A DNA stretch of 64,000 nucleotides from Phytoseiulus persimilis (taxonomy: Eukaryota > Arthropoda > Arachnida > Mesostigmata > Phytoseiidae): positions 7,750,001-7,814,000 of the forward strand of contig CM075102.1 in the NCBI GenBank assembly GCA_037576195.1, written 5' to 3'. Shown here one piece after another: positions 1 through 11,915 of the stretch (the first letter of the stretch is position 1; the number at the start of each line of letters is the position of its first letter). Below the pieces are notes generated by a model. It saw only the letters and a list, made by a program, of their open reading frames with translations. It was not told the origin of the DNA and did not search any database. The position numbers and the translations under genes are program-made.

Positions 1-3000
1 GAACAGCAAGGGTTCATGAGCAACGATTTCGAGAGCGACAACTTTGTTGCCCCCCCCCCCCCCCCCGCCTTCCCCGGACAGCACCTCTCGACCCAATGGA
101 TTGCTTCAGCAAAAAGTTGTCCCACCCTCGGATCCTTCAGTCTAACAAAGCAGCGAACTCGACTTGTTTTCTGTTACCCCAATCACGGTTTTTCGAAGCT
201 CCCGTCCGCAGGATTGCGGGCTCAAAGCCAGGCTGGTGGAGGGAACGGACACGATACGGATTGTAGCTGAAGTTGAGGACTTTTTCATCGACTGTCGAAG
301 AGTTCCTGCAGCGTAGTTGTCTCGGTGCGCTGCTTGTGAAGTTTTAAGTTGAATAACCCCTTCCAACGCCCAACTGCGAAAAACGATCCTCTAGCGCTTG
401 CCGAGGCTCAGATGAACTCTGCTATGCGACTCCCATCCGAACCATCAAATCTCGCTATGGATTCCAGCCGTCATCGGAGAACACATCTCGATTCGCCGGC
501 TGCTGATCAATCGATTTGGCGACCCACAGGAACTTTCTCGAATTCCCTCCCCTTCGAAACGTCTGGAACTCGAGTCTCGCTCGATAAGACCAACTGCACA
601 ACCCGCAAGCCGTCTTCCATCGCACCGCCATCCCAACTCACGGCGCCCTCTCGCTTGAGCGAAGTCCCGGGATCATGCGACAGCGGATGATTTGGAAAAT
701 GCTGAGACAAAGGGAATCCATGTTGAGATGGTTCGATCCGAAGAGCATCATCAGCGGGCTCAAACGCCCCGAGAGAAGAGAGCGACATTCGGGCGACTTT
801 GCGGTGCACAATAACTCATTCGAGATCACGGCGTACTAGCTGTTGTTGTTGTTAACGGCGTCCTCGTGGTGGTTGTTGTTGTTGTCGTTGCGCTCTGTGC
901 CGGTGAGTGAGCCGAATTTTCTAAATTTGGATGGGTTGCCGCCGCATCAGGAACAGGTAGGGTTTCCCTCAGTGCACCTGTGCCATATTGACACACAGAG
1001 CGCACACCTAGCGGCTGTCTCACCAAGCCAGCCTAGCAGTCAGCCAACCTGCCGGCCGGCCGGACGAACGCTCCGCCAGCCATAGAACCAGTCGAGCCAA
1101 AGCCTACAGCGCTCTAGCCAGGTGAATCCACATTAAAGAATTCCTCGACGGGTTTCTCAAGACGTGCTTTTGGAGGGCACGGCGAAAAGCGCCAACGCCA
1201 GCGGTGGATTCGCCAACGCCGCGCGGTTGGCGACTGCCTCGCACCGAGATGCAAGGACAACGGCTGTCCAGGGAGCCGAGGGTCATGACAACTTCCCGCT
1301 GCAACTGATGGACCGCCCTAGCCGTTCCTGCCCACCGTGCATCAGCGGATGCCCTTGCCGAAGCACCGTCGTGCGGGAAACAACGTGTCGTACCGGAATA
1401 GCCAATTCTTATAGGCGAAAATCCTTCCACGTATCAAGGAGCCGACGCAAGGTTTCGTAAATGCTCCGCTTCCAGCCGGTTCTCGTTCATAAATCAAAAA
1501 CGGCAGTGGGGAAATACCGGCTACGGAATCATCCCGAACTTTGTTCGCATGGAGCTGGGTCCTCCAGATGTCTCCCCGAGCGCTAGCGTTTGAGGAAATC
1601 CGGCGTTGGAGCTGAAAACTGCTGAACGCTCGCCTCAGCAACCTCACCGCGGGGGTTCAGGTGGTGCCACGCAGGCTGCCAGGTTCGTTTTGTTTATATT
1701 TGATGAATACCCCGCCGAGCGCAGCAGAATTCAGATGAGCAGAAGAAGCGCGCGGCAGGCAAGGAGACTTTCTAGATAGCACCAATCCAGCGGTCAACCC
1801 CAGCCAGCGCCGCTTCGAAATGGATTCGTTAGCGAGATTTCACACGCAGTCGCAGTACGGAAAGTTCCGTCGTTTTTTCGCGCCTAATTCGCTCGGGTTT
1901 CCCATCGCCAGGATCCATGGTCCGCCCGAACTGTATCGGTGGAGAGTTTAAAACGAGGGCAATCGACCCGAGGGGGGCTACGCACACGTTTTCTCTAATT
2001 ATTGCGCAAACTCGAATCAGGAGGACCATCTCCCTCGCACATTCGATCGAAACCCTGAAGGATAATTTAGGCAACTCATGCACTGGGTTTGGCTTCCGTG
2101 CGGTGGTTCAGCTTTCTCATCGGGCGAACTACTCATCGTGCCCGTCAGTAATTGAAGAGCCCAGACGCAAAACGTCGTGGCTCCAAATTTTTCAAGAGTC
2201 GAATTGTTAGTCAGAATTCCATCGAACCGATTTCTGTCGAACGCTATCTTGTTACGTTCGAACGTTATTTTTCTCGAGAACCCTTCACCCTTTATTTCCC
2301 TCCACTTTCCGCGTTGCCAAGGGAAGCGCAAAATAATTTTGTCCGAACTCGGTTCTGTGAATCTTCGACTGACAAATTCACTTTCAGAAATTTGGAGTTG
2401 CGACGTTCTGCATTCGGGCTCTTCAATTCCAATTCTAGTTTGCATCACGGATGGCATTTCCAGGAAAAAATGAGAGACGGATGGAGAGGAGGGAAAGTAT
2501 AGATTTGAGGAATGCGAATTCAAATTTTCAAAATTTGGAATTGGAAAAATCGCATATCAGGAAAGCCGTTAAAGGGTCATCGCGATGTGGCGTCGAGGTT
2601 CTGGATGCGTACCGAAGAGCGGGTCTCTTCCTTGCGATGGAGAATCGGATTCGAGTTAGGTTCAAGCTGCTGGGAGAGTTCGATCGCTCAGCCCGAGTTT
2701 CCTCGGATCATGGGCCGAATGAGGACGGTTCGAATCTCCTCCTAAGATAGTCTACCTCCGGAAACACGAGACAAGTCGAATGACCTGCAACTTATCCGAA
2801 GGCAGCACCCTACACTCCGATAGCTTCCTCCATGAATGGTGACTCTCCCCGCCGCGGCTCGCTAAGAAGGGTTGTCCCCGTGGTAGCTCGTGCCAGCTGA
2901 CGAATCTGCGAGTTTTTCAGGTTTATCAAGGAGATAAAGAAAAGGGAAGCTAATCAAATGAAGAGACACAGGAGAACACGCCGTTTTCGTCGCCAATGAT

Positions 3001-3091
3001 AACGAATCATCCCGTTTATCGCTCGAAACTCAGCACCTACAGATAAAGCCTTTATCTTCCAATTCCACGAAGATGGCGTCGGAGGGCTCAG
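1..3091. other. No recognisable gene; simple repeats
   Basis: I find no homologous protein here on either strand. Visible structure is a poly-C tract near the left edge and a stretch at about 838-905 rich in GTT/TTG triplets, which gives poly-Leu or poly-Thr readings depending on strand. A strong donor-like GTGAGTGAG follows that stretch near 902, so a 5' untranslated exon is possible. Open frames in the region are short and lack recognisable domains. Confidence 0.4.
50..66. repeat. Poly-C homopolymer, 17 bases
   Basis: An uninterrupted run of C. Similar C or G runs recur at 19875-19887, 38208-38218, 46954-46965, 51370-51384 and 52003-52023. Length may be unreliable in the assembly. Confidence 0.9.
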
Positions 3092-3605
3092 ATTTCCGCT
3101 GGAACATGGGCTCAATCACGGGCGGATTTGTACAATTCCGACGACAGGAATCTACTCGGTGGACCGATCGGTGGCATGGACCGAAACAGGTTGCTTCGAG
3201 CACAGCTTACCAATCCGAAAGATCCATTCAAGCCTGTCATCAGAAGAGGAATCCACCTCGAAACGCGCGCTCCGCGCCCGAATAACTCAGGTTCGTGTCA
3301 GTTAGTTGTTTGAGGGAAGTCGCCCGAATTCCTGATGCTTAGGTGGCTTCTTGTTCAGAAGAAAATCTTTTGAGCTAGCACATAATTGTAGATGACGGTG
3401 TGAATTGGAAGCCGACCTTAGGACACCTGTGAGGCAGCTGCCGGCATGTTTTCTCTTTCGCTCCTCCTTTTTATGCATGTATGTATGTAAGTACGGATGC
3501 CCGTGCATGTCTTCCGATGTGAGTTGAGCTCATGAACGTCAGATGCTTTCTTCGAAACAATCAAAACGGAGGCTTCAATCGACCGTTGTTTCAGGTTCTC
3601 TGTGA
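3092..3605 (+). CDS. Possible 3' exons of an unidentified gene
   Basis: A candidate internal exon runs from an acceptor AG at 3090-3091 to a donor CAG|GTTCGT after 3290. It is 199 bases, phase 0 in and phase 1 out. It reads through a protein-like segment containing GPIGGMDRNRLLRAQL and TNPKDPFKPVIRR. A second acceptor (TTTCAG at 3589-3594) would join in frame and reach a TGA stop at 3603-3605, giving the C-terminus NNSGSL. No domain is recognised, and I could not find upstream exons. A competing ATG frame at 3073 overlaps the exon in another phase, so this is only a candidate. Confidence 0.22.
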
Positions 3606-3723
3606 CTCCGGTTCCATCCCTGAGCCACGGGTCGCTGTTCGAGAGTCCGTGACCGAATTCCTTAATCCAAAGAATCCATTATCTACAAACCGGAGCCATT
3701 CCCACAGCTGACAGGTCTCCGTC

Positions 3724-3782
3724 GGACAGACAGATAGATAGATAGACGAACGGACGGACGGACGGACCGACCGACCGACATG
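3724..3782. repeat. Tetranucleotide microsatellite
   Basis: Consecutive GACA, GATA, GGAC and GACC tetramers grade into one another over about 60 bases. This is a compound microsatellite with no coding potential. Confidence 0.85.
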
Positions 3783-4153
3783 CAGCTCCGACCCGAACCC
3801 ATTCTCCAGGTCCTGGAGCAGTGCAGCTGGGCCCGAGCTGTGCAGTTCGACATCGAATGCTCATTAGGCTTTGCCGTTCTTCTGCTGCTGATGATGGCGC
3901 TGATGATGGAACCACCTCATGCACGGATCTGTCTGCGAAGAAGAGAAAGAAGAGGAGCTCACCCCTCGGTGTCCCACCTGAGTCAGGTGCACGTGTACCT
4001 CCAGTTCCCTCTCTCAGCCACCTGTTCTTATTAGGCGAATGCAGGAGAAGTTGCTTCACAGTTGAGGTTCACTCCCACGCGAGAACGCTTCGTCGTGAAT
4101 CACTCATGCTCAATCGTGATCTCCATTGGTGACAGAACCGCCCGCCGTCGAAC

Positions 4154-5676
4154 ATGATGATCAAGCAGCTCTTCGTGCTCGCTACGGCCTCGCTCACTGT
4201 TGCCTCGTGTCTCCTGGACAGCGAAATCGTGAAACAGCAGACGACCGAAGTCGAAAACCTCAGCAGGGCGAAGAAAGTGGTGCGATACCTCCGTTCGATG
4301 CAGGACACCCTCAGCATCAAGGAGATCGCCAAGCAAGTGTCGTCGGACTCCAACTACACGCCCTGGACTGAGTGGACTCGGTGCTCGAAACGTTGCCGCC
4401 AACGTCGGACGCGCAGATGCCTCCCGCAGTCGCCGTCCAAGTGCGAAAACCAGAAGCAGTCGAGGCCGTGCTCAGGACACAAATGCACGTCCCCTAGCAA
4501 CCGGCCCGGCGACAAACGATCGTCGAACTCGACATCGAACGACGTGAAAAACTTCAAAGTCCTCTACAATTTCCAATCGTACGTCTATTCTCCTTGGTCA
4601 GACTGGGGCCCGTGCTCGAAGAACTGCCGCACCAAGCGACACCGGAGATGCGTGATGCCCATCGTTTGCGGGACATCGTCCTACGAGGAGACGGCTCTCT
4701 GCTATTCGGAGGGTTCGCCCTGCGAAAGTCTCAAGCCCAAACCTCAGGCTCAGGCAATCGGTAAGCAACTTTCCTTTTCTCTTTCGGCGGCGGGGGAAAG
4801 CTCAACTCCTGAGCGACTCCTCCGACCCACGAACATAGCGCATCCGACCGGTGCTCCTGCGATCGCCACCGTACTGAGTGTCGTTTTCTCGTTCCAGTTG
4901 CTGAACTCACTCCCGACGTTCCGCAAGCGCTCACGAATCAGAGCGCGCCCGAGTGCGGCATCGCCCCGGTTTTCCCTCGGCTGAGGATTATCGGCGGAGA
5001 CATTGCTCGGAAAGGCAAGTGGCCTTGGCAAGTCGCCCTCCTGAACCGGAACAAAGACGCGGTCTGCGGAGGCACCATCCTGGCTCCGGAGTGGATCCTG
5101 ACAGCTGCCCACTGCGTCCGTGGAAAGCTGACCGTCGTCGCCGGGGAACACAATTTGAGACGGAGGAAGCCGGGTCGAGAGGTTCGGGTTGTCGGCCGGT
5201 TCATTCACCCGGAACACGACACGGAAACCGTCGACAACGATTTCGCCCTGCTGAAGCTGGAAACTCCGCTGGTTTTCGATGACTCCATCAGACCTGCCTG
5301 CCTCCCCAAGCGATCTCTCGAATTCGGAGAGATCGGCACGATACTCGGCTGGGGCAAGACTCGCGACGGCGTTGCCAGCGGGTCCGACGTCCTCCGGGAA
5401 GCCGAAGTGCCGATCATGGATCATGAGAAGTGCCGGCACATGTACGACGAGTACCATATCAGCGACAACATGATCTGCGCAGGATACGATAGGGGTCGCA
5501 TCGATGCGTGCGCAGGTGATTCAGGAGGACCTCTGTTGGCGCAAGATAAGGAAACGAAGAGGTGGAGCGTTTACGGGATCACTTCATTTGGAGAGGGTTG
5601 CGGACTGAGGCCAGGAGTTTACGCGAAAGTGGAGCGTGCACTCAAATGGATCCGGAGAACTATGGGAGCTATGTGA
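4154..5676 (+). CDS. Secreted TSP1-trypsin-like serine protease
   Basis: Two exons (4154-4760 and 4898-5676) join in phase 1 across a GTAAGC..TTCCAG intron to give 461 residues. Residues 1-19 form a signal peptide. Two thrombospondin type 1 domains follow, at about 69-112 ([14 protein letters not shown]) and 146-191 ([14 protein letters not shown]). The trypsin-fold domain starts after the activation site LR|IIGG (cleavage after R232). The catalytic triad is complete: H274 in LTAAHC, D317 in DNDFALL and S411 in GDSGGP. D405, six residues before the serine, predicts cleavage after Arg or Lys. C222 just before the activation site probably tethers the propeptide to the catalytic domain. The product is therefore likely an extracellular zymogen activated by another trypsin-like enzyme. 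The start is the first ATG (an ATG ATG pair) directly before the signal peptide. The substrate is unknown; clotting, immune or matrix roles are all possible. Confidence 0.93.
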
Positions 5677-5915
5677 GACGGGGACAATCATAGAATATTA
5701 TTCTTATAAAACTTCTAGTCAACCTGAGAGAGTTATCCAGCACGTGAATGACGTCATGTGAAGTTAAGAAGCTGAAAATCTCTATCGGAAGGACGACGGA
5801 AATAGTGACCACGACTTCAGGGTCTAGGGGGTTTGTATACACGTTAATGTCTCCCTCCGAATTGATAGTAAAGTTATATGATAGAGTTGTTTATTGGAGG
5901 AAAGGCCGATAATGA

Positions 5916-5921
5916 AATAAA
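5916..5921 (+). terminator. AATAAA polyadenylation signal
   Basis: A canonical AATAAA lies 240 bases after the protease stop codon at 5674-5676. It is the first such hexamer I see downstream, so it probably ends that transcript. Confidence 0.6.
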
Positions 5922-7703
5922 GACTTATATGTGATGAAACCTGGAATTTCGGATGCATTGTGAATTCGTGAATATTAGGTCCCCGTAGGAATAACGAGGA
6001 AGATCTGAAATCGGAGAGAAACGTCCCCCCTCGCCACATGAGTACGTAGCATCCGACAGCTCGATAGGTTCCCACTGGAATTGAGATTCAGTCGAGCACC
6101 TCCAGGGGTCCGTATTCGGCTCCCACAACAGGGGGTCCCTGCTCGAGCTCTGGCTGCGATGAAGGGAGGAATAACAGATTTCAGAGGGATATGTCCACTA
6201 ATTGTATTGCTTTCGACGACATGTTTTTTCGAGAAAATGTTCCCAGCCTCTTGAATTCTCGAAACAACGAACCATCTCTCTCATGAGGGACCTCGACCCG
6301 CTGCTGATATTTGATACTTCGTAACCCGAGTTGTGTCGTCGCGTTGAACTCGACTCGAATATTACGAAACTTTCACGGGAAGACTCGTTCCCCCGATGGA
6401 GACCGCCACTCTATGTCGATCGATCGACTCTCGCGGATGCGCCAGACTCCTCCTTCAATCCTCTCCTGCAGACTCTCCTGCAATCTTCTGACGGAGGCCT
6501 ATCCAGGAGCCTTGACACGTGTTTTCCGGCATTCACCAGAAAAACGTGCGAGCCATTATCGAAGGGGGTGCCTGAGCGATGACCCACCGGAATCGGACCT
6601 GAAACTGACGCCCTCACCTGCAACCTTAGCCGGTATTGATGTTGGTGCGCGAATCCGCACGCATGAGCCACAGAGCGCTAACCTTCCCTTCGAACCGTCA
6701 AACAGGGGGAATTCAGCTCTGGGGAAGGAGAGGGCGCTGCGGTCGCGGGTTTCGAGGAAGCGAGCTCACTCGAGAGTCATTTCGCAGCTCTGTTTCCGAT
6801 TTGCGAAAACACACCAGGTATGTCCTCATAAAACCCGTCATCACAATTCTGAAGCTCGTTCGCGACGAAGACTGGGAACCAAAACGTACTTCGCTCGATC
6901 AAATCAAATTTCTGGGTCTGCCACAAGGGAAACCCGAACCAAGCTGGATAGGGGGGAGAGCTTCCAAGTTCTGTTGTCGTCTCGAGCCAGTCGAGAGCCT
7001 CGGGGGGAAGGAACGGATTTTCTCATCCGAGGTCTCGAAGTGTGTTCGTGGCCGCGAAAATCTGCGATATTGGGAAGGAATTCGTTCTCTCGACGTGAAA
7101 GGACTCCATCCATATTGGGATATTCTACACGGTGGGTCAACAAACAAATAGAGAATTTTCGAATCGCGATGATTCGACACCCAATGAACCCCCCGGAACC
7201 TTTGGGGACAAACGTACATGATGAAGGCGAATCGGAGCTAGTAGTTCGAGGCATGCGGGTTCCGATGAAATCGGAGTGCAAGTGCGTTCAATCGATGTGG
7301 GGTTGAGAAAGCTGTATAGGATGATCGACGCTGGTCTCAAAATCCTCCGAGCGTCTCGATTCGCAACGCTGTATTAATCGAGCGAACCGAGAAATCTCAC
7401 AGAAGGCACACCATAATCGAAATGAGCTGAGTAGGGTGGTTCCAACACTTTGATGAGCATTGTTCTGAAAACTCAGTCAGAAACGCTCAACACCATGTGG
7501 TGAACACTCGATCATCGCGTGGTAATTTCGGTCGAAACACCGTTCCGGTGTGTCCTGATATTGCGTTAACACCTTGGATGAGAAATTGGGGAACACCACC
7601 CGGAAGGAGTTCCGCTCGGGGATTAGGAGCAACAATGGCTGCATCCAACGGTGGAGCGCATCGGAAACTCGGGGCACGATGCCGCTCGTCCGCCGAATAG
7701 CTC
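5922..7703. other. Intergenic; stop-poor unrecognised frame
   Basis: No recognisable gene. From 6311 to 7306 the plus strand has a 331-codon frame, opened only by a TTG, rich in Arg and Ser and without any domain. Overlapping plus and minus frames of 171, 125 and 106 codons are open in the same stretch. That suggests stop-poor base composition rather than a gene. The 3' untranslated region of the minus-strand channel gene presumably enters from the right. Confidence 0.35.
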
Positions 7704-10682
7704 CTAGCCCGTCATATATTCCTCCCGTGGCCGGAGGCGTTTCTGTCTCCGATAGGCGTGAAAGGTTCCCACGGCGCCTCGTCCCAAGACATCGAGGATA
7801 TTGAAACAGAAGAGAAACGAGTAGCCTAGGTACATGCCCATGATGCTGCCGATTCCAGACACGAACTCGCGTGAATTGATTTTTGGGACTTTTGTACGCG
7901 TGTTGATCAGGTTCGACTGCATGTACACGTGCACCTGTATCGTTGAAAAAGTGGTTGTTCGAAACGACTCGGAATTGTGGCGTACGTCGGGTCACCACGA
8001 ATCGGGTGGGTTCGATATCAAAGAGACCTTAATAATTGTACGAACCTTGGCGCCGGTCGCTCGGGTACCGTTCTCTTCCTCTAGTTGGCTTTGAGGATGC
8101 CAAGCCACTGAAGAGATTGATTTGTCGAAGGTGATTTCATCACAAACACTCCGACATTGGCAATCTATGACTTTGTTCCTGATATCGTCTTCCACGGCTT
8201 TAACCTTTTCGGAGTCTTGCCGAGTGCATTCTCTCAGCCGTTTGTCCGAGTATCCTGACGGATCCGAAACGTTCTTGATCCGCAGAACGAAGTGCTTCAA
8301 AGAAGTACATTCCACCTTCCGCTGAATCCAAAACTGAGAGCAGTAATCTCGGCACTGTAGCACCGTGTACTTTTTGGAATCTTCCACGACGTTCTTCAAG
8401 AATGGTGGCCATTCACGTCGACACGGGTTCTGGTAGGGCTCTGGGAGCCGATGGAGTACTCGTCGCGTCACGCCTGCGAAGTTCACCCGAAGTTAGGGCG
8501 CCACAAGGCCCGAAGTGCACCAAAATGATCGATTATTATCTGATAATAATGGACCCCACCGATGTAGGTTGTCGTAAACGGCTGCACGAACACGCCGTCT
8601 TTCGTGAAGTCCACTTCAACGCCTTGATCGTGCACGGCAACAATGAATCCGGCTTCCACTATGAAAGGAAGGTAATTCTCTTCCGCGACCTTCAGGACCA
8701 GTAGCAGTCCGTTTTGAGGACCATCGAAATTCTCTTGGCGGAACACCTCATCCTCGTTCCTTGTGAAGTTGCAGAAGTAGCAGAAACACTTTCCTGAAGA
8801 ATACGGGAGCGGTTTTCTATTCTCTACGGCGAAGGGTTGCATCAGTGGATCCGCTCAATCAGCCCAATCTGCGAGCCGTTTGAACCGAACTCCAGGCATT
8901 CAGGCAAAGCATGCTCGCATCCAGTATGGAGCCCCCAAAATTCGCCGTTGGAAATCCAGGGCCTTCATCCAGGTGGGCCGATTGGGCGGATTCCGATGTG
9001 TTCGCTTTCGCTTCCTGAAATAGGTAGAAACTGTACGCACCATACCGGGGATACATCTTCTCTTCCGGTAAAGGATTGTAGAGTAGGTTCTTCCTGCAGT
9101 CCTCCAGCTCGACCGCGGTCTTGTTCTCTTTCGTTTGGTTGCAGGGGTTCAGGAATCCATTGTCGAAAGTAACGAGTTTCATGGTTTCCGAGTAACTCTG
9201 AGAGAGATTTTTCATCCTGGCTGCAGTTTTAGGACTCCTGTTTGCGGAAGGTCGGAGAGACACGATTTAATATCTAGCTTTGTATGAAAAGCCTTTCGCG
9301 GATCCGATCCAGGGACTGCGGTTCCCGCAGTGATGAATCTCCGGGTCGCCGGGGCGTCTTGCACGATTCACGGTTACTCGCGTCGATACGATAGAGGCTG
9401 ATCAGACCGAGAGGCGGTGACGAGGAAATGGATTCTTTGGAAAACCAAACCCGGCGATTCGCAGTCGTTTGATCGAAACTCACCGCTGCACAGCGCGGGA
9501 CCATTCGGTGAACTGCTGCATCTGATCCATGTACTCTTCAGTTAGATTCCAGACCGGAAGTCTGTCGTCGGACTCAATCACGCTTTCAGCGCAGTATTTC
9601 GTTTTTAGAGCTGTCACATTCCCCTGAGTGTCGCTGGAGACCGCTCTCGCGCTGAGGAATCAGGGTCAATGGGCTCAAGTTGTCGATCTGGCTGGGTGTT
9701 CAGCTCTTCAGACGAAAAATAAGATAACCATTCATGGAGTTGAACAAGGCCTGAACGGAGGCTTGAATCGATTTGAAGTCGGCGCCGCCAACGCAGCTCC
9801 TTGTTCGATGCAACCGACGAGGTCCCCCGACCCCGCCTCTGCGTTTCCTGGGTTTTTCAGGTCTGTGGAATCGTGGAAGCTGATCGCCCGTCGCCCGTCG
9901 CTCATCACTCAGCTGAGCAGTCTGCTCCCTCGAAACGCGTCGTCGATCTCCCTGTTTCCTTGCTGCGGGACAGTCTCCATCGGACTCGGGACAGGCGAAA
10001 TGCCATGACAGCACTTGAGGATGTGAACGGTCACGAAACCCGGATCGGGGTCTCCCAACCAGCGAATCAGGTGCTGAAACTTCCGGGAAAAACCTCACCT
10101 ACACAGGATATTTTCCTCCAACCGCGGCTTGATCAAGTTTTCAGGATACATCTGGCGAGCAGAGGTCGGTTGCTCTCCACCTCTTGGGCTCGGAGAGTGA
10201 CTGCACTTCAAGGATCGCCCATCGTACCAACCCATGAGATTGGGGTCCTATACTATATCGGTGACAGTGGAGATTAACCCGAAGTTCCGGAATACCCGCC
10301 GAACCTACCTTGAGATGAGAAGAGCATCGATTGCTTTGCAGAATGAATCCCATTTGTAGGGGTTGAGATTGCACACTGTGATTGCGGGCATGGGCATATT
10401 GAGGCCTCGCTCAGGCTCCTGGTACTTGATATTCAGGCTGTCTGGGTATCTGTAGAACTCGGTGGCGAGATTGATGATATCTCGGATCGTCAGCCCGAAT
10501 AACGCCAAGAAAACCAGCAGCCAAGCGGTTCTCCGTATCGGACTTCCGAATCCACAAATGACTTTGAGACCAGGTAGCGTTGAGTCCACGAACAGCAGCC
10601 GCAGACCTGTGACCTGGTCGGATAGCCAACGAGGGACGAGCTTCCCATCATTGAACAGCTTCTTTTTTGCTCCAACAAACAT
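7704..10682 (-). CDS. DEG/ENaC sodium channel, copy A
   Basis: Amiloride-sensitive (degenerin/ENaC) channel subunit: two membrane helices around a cysteine-rich extracellular domain, forming trimeric sodium channels. Secure exons, in coding order: 10309-10682, 9484-9610, 9041-9216, 8560-8793, 8046-8473 and 7704-7934. The exon ending at 9729 is also likely, but its 5' border is unclear. A further exon at 10099-10200 has good splice sites. Exon 1 carries TM1 (about residues 51-72) and the family signature MPAITVCNLNPYKW. Later exons carry WNLTEEYM, DGPQNGLLLVL, PYQNPC and CQCRSVCDEI. The last exon carries TM2 with the pore pattern GSIMGMYLGYS. The ATG at 10680-10682 begins MFVGAKKK; the frame continues upstream only to a TTG. 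Phases match copy B throughout. About 350 nt of the ectodomain between exon 1 and 9729 is unresolved, so a defect there cannot be excluded. Confidence 0.85.
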
Positions 10683-11909
10683 CTCTGCTCTCGAACCCGA
10701 CTTCTCTGACTCGAGTTTCGGGGATTTTACGTGCGCCGATTTGTGTATAGAAATCAGCAGCGGTGTGTGACTCCGACGCTCAATACCGGATGTGGCGTTC
10801 GACCGGATGCACGTTCTATTTGAGTTTGGGCTTCGAAAATCCTTCCGTGGGTGATCCGTCGACACGTCCAACGCTTTGACTCCGCTGAAGGAGTACCTCT
10901 CCCTCGGGCACGATCCTGCTCTGTGCCATCGATGTCAACTCGGGAGACGGGAGAATCTGAACTGACATGCCTGACCAAGCGACGCAGCCGAGTGTTCCAC
11001 CTCATTCACACTCATGAGCTCCCGTTCCGCGGAGTTCCTCCGCGAGACGCTCGAAATGTCGAAGCATTGATCCGAGCGAATGCTCGCTTCGAAACCGGAG
11101 AAGGCAACCAGAGATGATCGGAACGGAAGAATTCAGGTGATCGTTCGGACTTCGTGAGGATATTGGGGTAAGTCAATGAGCTTGTGGTCTTCCTAGATCC
11201 TGAACAGGAGATGCCTGAAGTCTCGTTGGACCGCGGTCTTTCTTCAATACAGAGAGTGGATCCAGGAATCCTCGATGAGGACTCAAAATCTGGGAAGATC
11301 ATCCGAAGCCCTCGCTCAAACAGGAAGCTTGTAGGGAATAGTTGTCGCTTTGAGGGAGGGGCTTTATGACACCCCTATCTGGCGTGACGAGAAACGAACT
11401 CGGTGACAGCTTGACCCCCGCGATTCGGGAGTATTCTTCCATTGACTTCCTATTCCGGAGGTCTATTCCCGACCTGGTCATGCACCGGGTCGCGTATCTC
11501 TTGGTCACTATCGAAAGGCTCCGAAAACGGGCGACTGAAGCGAACAAGTTGCCATCTGGAGAACGTCGGAGGATGAATTTGGCGATTCGGCGACGCCCCT
11601 TGGGTAACCGTACGCGTCGCATCAACACTTTTCATATTTGTGGAGGTTGACCCGATAGGGCCAGAAAACTGTTTTCTCGTTTTCGCCCGCCTCATGTCAG
11701 TTTGTGAGAGATGCGCTCTACCCTCCCATGAGAGTGATGAAACTTCCTCAACCCAAATAGTCTTTCATTTACTCATCCATCGATGAAGAGAGCTTGATAG
11801 CACTCACTGATCGGAACCTCGCCGATGAAACATTCGTCATACCATTCAAACAAGCTCTCTGTTGCCCGACAGCCACCTTGCAGCTCTCGAACGCGCGTCT
11901 TGAAATATG
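10683..11909. other. Spacer between the two channel genes
   Basis: This interval separates the start of copy A from the 3' end of copy B. It should hold the promoter and 5' untranslated region of copy A on the minus strand. I see no exon with recognisable homology and no clear TATA box. Frames of about 80-110 codons occur on both strands but have no family features. Confidence 0.4.
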
Positions 11910-11915
11910 TTTATT
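11910..11915 (-). terminator. AATAAA overlapping the copy B stop
   Basis: The minus-strand sequence ACTCAATAAACA places AATAAA directly over the TAA stop codon (11911-11913) of channel copy B. If used, cleavage would fall only some 10-30 bases after the stop, leaving a very short 3' untranslated region. Confidence 0.5.

Noticed and set aside
2725..2745. tRNA T-arm-like GGTTCGAATCTCC
   Set aside because: The flanking bases do not form the five-base T stem, and no acceptor or anticodon arm is found upstream.
3073..3285. 70-codon ATG frame over the 3.1 kb exon candidate
   Set aside because: Its reading is less protein-like than the overlapping frame bounded by an acceptor and a donor, although the evidence is weak either way.
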